This document shows, piece after piece, positions 60,802-64,000 of a DNA stretch of 64,000 nt. Under the pieces are notes generated by a model. That model did no database searches, was not told where the DNA came from, and was given only the letters and a program-made list of their open reading frames with translations. The position numbers were made by a program, and so were the translations under genes. Source of the DNA: Enterobacteriaceae endosymbiont of Donacia tomentosa (GTDB lineage: Bacteria > Pseudomonadota > Gammaproteobacteria > Enterobacterales > Enterobacteriaceae); the NCBI RefSeq assembly GCF_012571135.1, contig NZ_CP046216.1, forward strand, positions 420,936 through 484,935, written 5' to 3'. How positions within the stretch are numbered: the first letter of the stretch is position 1; each line of letters opens with the position of its first letter.

Positions 60802-62076
60802 ATGGATAAATTTATTATTAAAGGGCCAGTAAGATTAAAAGGAGAAGTTATAATTTCTGGATCTAAAAATGCAGCGTTACCAATTTTATTTGCATCACTT
60901 TTAACGGAAGAACCTATAGAAATTATGAATATTCCTAAATTAAAAGATATAGATATAACAATTAAATTACTTTTGTATTTAGGTGTAAAAATTAAAAAAA
61001 AAGATTCTATAGAAATAGATGCAAGTAATTTATATAAATATCGGACTACTATGGATCCTTTTGCCGAAAATTTAATTAAATCTATTCGAGCTTCTATTTG
61101 GATGATTAGTCCATTATTAGTTAGATTTGGTAAAATTAAAATACCTCTCCCAGGAGGTTGTTTGATTGGTAAAAGACCAATTAATTTACATATTGATGGC
61201 TTGAGAAAATTAGGAGCTAAAATTTATGTAAAAAAAAATTATATTATAGGATATATAAAAAAAAAATTTAAGGGATCATGTATAATAATGGAAAAAAATA
61301 GTGTAGGGGCTACTATTAGTATAATATTAGCCGCAATTTATGCTTCTAATATTACAATAATTAAAAATCCGGCAAAAGAACCAGAAATAAAAGATTTAAT
61401 TAATTTTTTGAATACTTTAGGCGCTAAAATAAGTGGTGCAGGTACTAATAAAATAATAATTGAGGGTATTACTAAACTAAAAGGAGGTTGTTATAAGATA
61501 ATATCTGATCGGATAGAAACTGGGACATTTTTAATAGCTGCAGCTATTTCTAGAGGGAAAATATTATGTAAAAAGACTGATCCTAAAAACTTAGCTATAG
61601 TTTTAGAAAAATTAAAAAATACAGGAGCTAAAATTAAAACAGGGAAAAATTGGTGTAGTTTAGATATGAAAAATAAAAGACCAAAAGCAATTGATATAAT
61701 TACAGGACCTTATCCATATTTTCCTACTGATATGCAACCTCAATTTACTCTATTAAATTTAATTGCTAATGGAATTAGCACCATAACTGAAACTATCTTT
61801 GAAAATCGTTTTTTATATGTAAATGAATTAGTACGTATGGGTGCAAATATTTTTTTAAAAAAAAATAAGGTTTGTTGTAAAGGAATAAAATTACTCTCTA
61901 ATGCAGAAGTGACAGCAACTGATCTAAGAGCAGCAGTAAGCTTAGTATTAGCAGGTTGTATTGCATCAGGAATTACAATTGTTAATAATATTAATTATAT
62001 TGATAGAGGATACGAAAAAATAGAAGATAAATTATCTTCTCTAGGTGCAATTATTCAAAGAATTAAATCTGAATAA
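60802..62076 (+). CDS. murA: UDP-N-acetylglucosamine 1-carboxyvinyltransferase MurA
   Basis: A 424-residue enzyme (E. coli 419) for the first committed step of peptidoglycan synthesis, adding PEP to UDP-GlcNAc. Start K-G-P-V-R-L-K-G-E-V-x-I-S-G-S-K-N-A-A-L-P and the active-site cysteine in P-G-G-C-L-I-G-K-R-P (Cys115 equivalent) are present, with R-A-S-I-W upstream. Its presence with lysA argues for a cell wall. The ibaG and mla genes near it in enterics are gone. Confidence 0.97.
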   Translation: MDKFIIKGPVRLKGEVIISGSKNAALPILFASLLTEEPIEIMNIPKLKDIDITIKLLLYLGVKIKKKDSIEIDASNLYKYRTTMDPFAENLIKSIRASIWMISPLLVRFGKIKIPLPGGCLIGKRPINLHIDGLRKLGAKIYVKKNYIIGYIKKKFKGSCIIMEKNSVGATISIILAAIYASNITIIKNPAKEPEIKDLINFLNTLGAKISGAGTNKIIIEGITKLKGGCYKIISDRIETGTFLIAAAISRGKILCKKTDPKNLAIVLEKLKNTGAKIKTGKNWCSLDMKNKRPKAIDIITGPYPYFPTDMQPQFTLLNLIANGISTITETIFENRFLYVNELVRMGANIFLKKNKVCCKGIKLLSNAEVTATDLRAAVSLVLAGCIASGITIVNNINYIDRGYEKIEDKLSSLGAIIQRIKSE

Positions 62077-62091
62077 TTAATTACTACTTAT

Positions 62092-62138
62092 ATATAATAA
62101 AATTATAAAAAAATACGTTTTTTATAATTTTATTATAT
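62092..62138 (+). terminator. 21-bp perfect hairpin between murA and rplU
   Basis: Bases 62092-62112 are an exact reverse complement of 62118-62138, with a 5-base loop (ATACG). It is most likely the murA terminator; the descending arm itself carries a six-T run. It also lies 57 bases before rplU and would be in any readthrough leader. Confidence 0.6.
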
Positions 62139-62194
62139 GTTATATGTATAAGTTTTTTATATAATTATAAATTTTATTTGTAAGGAAAATATAA

Positions 62195-62509
62195 ATGTAC
62201 GCTATCTTTTCTAATGGTGGGAAACAATACAAAGTATCTAAAGGAGATATCATTCAATTAGAAAAAATCATCGGAAAAATCGGAGAAAAAATTGAATTTC
62301 AGGATGTTTTAATGATTAAAAATAATGAAAAGTTAAATATAGGCAATCCTATTATTATGGGTGCAAGAATAACAGCAAAATTACTTTTTCATGGTAAATT
62401 ACGTAAAATTAAAATAATAAAATTTCATAGAAGAAAGCATTTTAGAAAAAAACAAGGACATCGTCAATACTTTACTAATGTTAAAATTATAAAAATTAAT
62501 AATGAATAA
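62195..62509 (+). CDS. rplU: 50S ribosomal protein bL21
   Basis: A 104-residue protein (E. coli 103) starting M-Y-A-I-F-S-N-G-G-K-Q-Y and ending with the K-F-H-R-R-K-H-F-R-K-K-Q-G-H-R-Q block. AAGGAAAATATAA precedes the ATG. It is followed by rpmA after 12 bases, the universal rplU-rpmA pair. Confidence 0.97.
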   Translation: MYAIFSNGGKQYKVSKGDIIQLEKIIGKIGEKIEFQDVLMIKNNEKLNIGNPIIMGARITAKLLFHGKLRKIKIIKFHRRKHFRKKQGHRQYFTNVKIIKINNE

Positions 62510-62521
62510 AGAGAATATTTT

Positions 62522-62779
62522 ATGGCACATAAAAAAGCTGGGGGCTCTTCTAGAAATGGACGAGATTCTCATTCTAAAAGATTAGGAATTAAATGTTTTG
62601 GTGGGCAAAAAGTAAAATCAGGTTTTATTATTATTAGACAAAGAGGTACGCAATTTCATGCAGGTGAAAATGTAGGGTGTGGCAGGGATCATACTTTATT
62701 TTCTAAAATAAATGGTATTGTAAAATTTACAAAAAAAGGATTTAAAAAAAAGAAATATGTTAATGTTATAAATATTTGA
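62522..62779 (+). CDS. rpmA: 50S ribosomal protein bL27
   Basis: An 85-residue protein, the same length as in E. coli, beginning [16 protein letters not shown], whose flexible N terminus reaches the peptidyl transferase centre. G-G-Q-K-V, I-I-R-Q-R-G-T and G-R-D-H-T-L-F are intact. obgE follows after 98 bases; yhbE, which lies between them in E. coli, is absent. Confidence 0.97.
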   Translation: MAHKKAGGSSRNGRDSHSKRLGIKCFGGQKVKSGFIIIRQRGTQFHAGENVGCGRDHTLFSKINGIVKFTKKGFKKKKYVNVINI

Positions 62780-62877
62780 TTTTATATAAATTAAAAAGGT
62801 ATTTTTTAAAAAAAATTAATCTTATCAAATTTTAGATATAGAATAATATTTTTTATATAATATTTTATATTGGAGTT

Positions 62878-63894
62878 ATGATGAATTTTTTTGATGAAGT
62901 AATTATAAATGTAAAATCAGGTAAAGGAGGCGATGGATGTATTAGTTTTTACCGAGCAAAATATATACCTAAGGGGGGGCCTGATGGAGGGAATGGTGGA
63001 GACGGAGGTAATATATATTTATTATCTACACATAATATAAATTCCCTAACTAAATTTAATTATAAGAATTGTTATATAGCTGAAAATGGAGAAAATGGTA
63101 AAAATAATCAACGTACTGGAAAAAAAGGTACAGATTTAATTATCAAAATACCTATCGGGACAAAAGTTATTGATATAGAAAAAAAAATTACCATTGCATA
63201 TTTTAAAAAAAATGATCAAATTTTTTTAATTGCAAAGGGAGGAAAAGGAGGGTTAGGAAATATTAATTTTAAATCATCTATTAATAGAACTCCATTTCAG
63301 AATACTAAAGGAGAGTTTGGAGAAAGAAAAAGGATTAAATTAGAATTAATATTGATAGCAGATCTTAGTATATTAGGTTTACCTAATACAGGTAAATCAA
63401 CTTTTCTAAAAAAAATATCTACTATTAAAACAAAAATTGGTAATTATCTTTTTACTACACAAAAACCTATTCTGGGAGTAATGAAAAATAAATTTAATAA
63501 TTCTTTTTTTTTAATATTAGATGTTCCTGGGATTATGAAAGGATCTTCTATGGGAAAAGGATTAGGTTTAAATTTTATTAAACATTTTCAATATTGTAAT
63601 TTATTATTACATTTTATAGACATATCAATTGCATATAATGAAAAAATAATTATGGATAATATTAATATTATCCATCAAGAAATTAAAAAAAATAATAAAA
63701 AAATTTTTTTAAAAGAACAATGGTTAGTTTTTAATAAAATTGATTTATTAAATAATGTAGATTACTTCAATCTACATATTAAAAACATAATGATAAATTT
63801 TAAATATATAAAAAGATATTATTTTATATCATCTGAAAAAAATATTGGAATAAAAAAATTATATGTAGATATTTTAAGATACTTAAATTTATAA
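62878..63894 (+). CDS. obgE: ribosome-assembly GTPase ObgE (CgtA), C-terminally short
   Basis: A 338-residue protein with the glycine-rich Obg fold (G-K-G-G-D-G, G-P-D-G-G-N-G-G-D-G-G) followed by the G domain: G-L-P-N-T-G-K-S-T (about 166-174), D-V-P-G near 217 and N-K-I-D near 283. E. coli ObgE has 390 residues; the missing part is the acidic C-terminal tail, which is variable in the family. ObgE acts in late 50S assembly. TTGGAGTT precedes the ATG. Confidence 0.96.
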   Translation: MMNFFDEVIINVKSGKGGDGCISFYRAKYIPKGGPDGGNGGDGGNIYLLSTHNINSLTKFNYKNCYIAENGENGKNNQRTGKKGTDLIIKIPIGTKVIDIEKKITIAYFKKNDQIFLIAKGGKGGLGNINFKSSINRTPFQNTKGEFGERKRIKLELILIADLSILGLPNTGKSTFLKKISTIKTKIGNYLFTTQKPILGVMKNKFNNSFFLILDVPGIMKGSSMGKGLGLNFIKHFQYCNLLLHFIDISIAYNEKIIMDNINIIHQEIKKNNKKIFLKEQWLVFNKIDLLNNVDYFNLHIKNIMINFKYIKRYYFISSEKNIGIKKLYVDILRYLNL

Positions 63895-63952
63895 AATTAA
63901 TTAAATTAATCTTATTTATAAAATAAAAAATATAGAAATATTTATATAATTA

Positions 63953-63985
63953 TTAAGATAATTATATTAAATATTATTATCTTAA
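63953..63985 (+). terminator. possible terminator after obgE
   Basis: TTAAGATAAT (63953-63962) pairs perfectly with ATTATCTTAA (63976-63985) around a 13-base loop, 58 bases after the obgE stop. No T run follows. Confidence 0.4.
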
Positions 63986-64000
63986 CTATGGATTATAAAT

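Overview
This is a 64 kb stretch of a very AT-rich chromosome (my rough impression is about 20% G+C; not computed). It reads as the reduced genome of an obligate, host-restricted gammaproteobacterium of the Enterobacterales type. Almost every protein aligns end to end with its Escherichia coli orthologue, small operons keep enteric order, and biosynthetic, regulatory and accessory genes between them are gone. No insertion sequence, prophage, CRISPR array, rRNA or tRNA gene was found. I recognise 54 protein genes, one of them cut by the left edge. The genus cannot be named from this window; insect or other invertebrate symbionts are the obvious comparison.

Layout. 1-4656: smpB (partial), grpE, rpmB-rpmG, rpmE, priA. 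4721-11245: mnmG, a 1.2 kb gene-free block, then nrdA-nrdB. 11344-13676 (minus): an ArcD-type amino acid antiporter and ybgI. 13841-17179: ffh, rpsP-rimM-trmD-rplS. 17204-25847 (minus): recC-recB-recD. 26019-28034: mutH and lysA. 28450-31139: ptsH-ptsI-crr. 31721-34213 (minus): aspS-yebC. 34419-41573: malY, argS, mnmA, potA-potB-potC. 41589-46029 (minus): rpmH-rnpA-yidC-mnmE-mutM. 46179-49790: dnaN, gyrB. 49927-52713: rpoZ, ppa, eno. 52770-58958: cydD-cydC-infA, trxB, serS. 58970-63894: argR, rplM-rpsI, murA, rplU-rpmA-obgE.

The genes describe a walled cell (murA, and lysA for meso-diaminopimelate or lysine) with intact translation, tRNA modification (mnmA, mnmE, mnmG, trmD), SRP/YidC membrane insertion, aerobic ribonucleotide reductase, part of glycolysis (eno), general PTS proteins, cytochrome bd assembly (cydDC) and a few importers. 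Replication and repair are lopsided: RecBCD, MutH, MutM, PriA, DnaN and GyrB are present, but dnaA and recF are missing from their usual slots beside dnaN.

The strongest anomalies concern DNA maintenance. PriA is full length and keeps all eight zinc-binding cysteines, yet its Walker A, DEAH-like, GSAT-like and Q-x-x-GRxGR helicase motifs are all gone, so it looks like a helicase turned into a structural or loading factor. RecC has changed most residues of the E. coli Chi-recognition tunnel while RecB and RecD keep their ATPase and nuclease motifs. I saw no clear new multi-gene system; the case for novelty rests on this altered RecBCD/PriA/DnaA-less replication-repair set.
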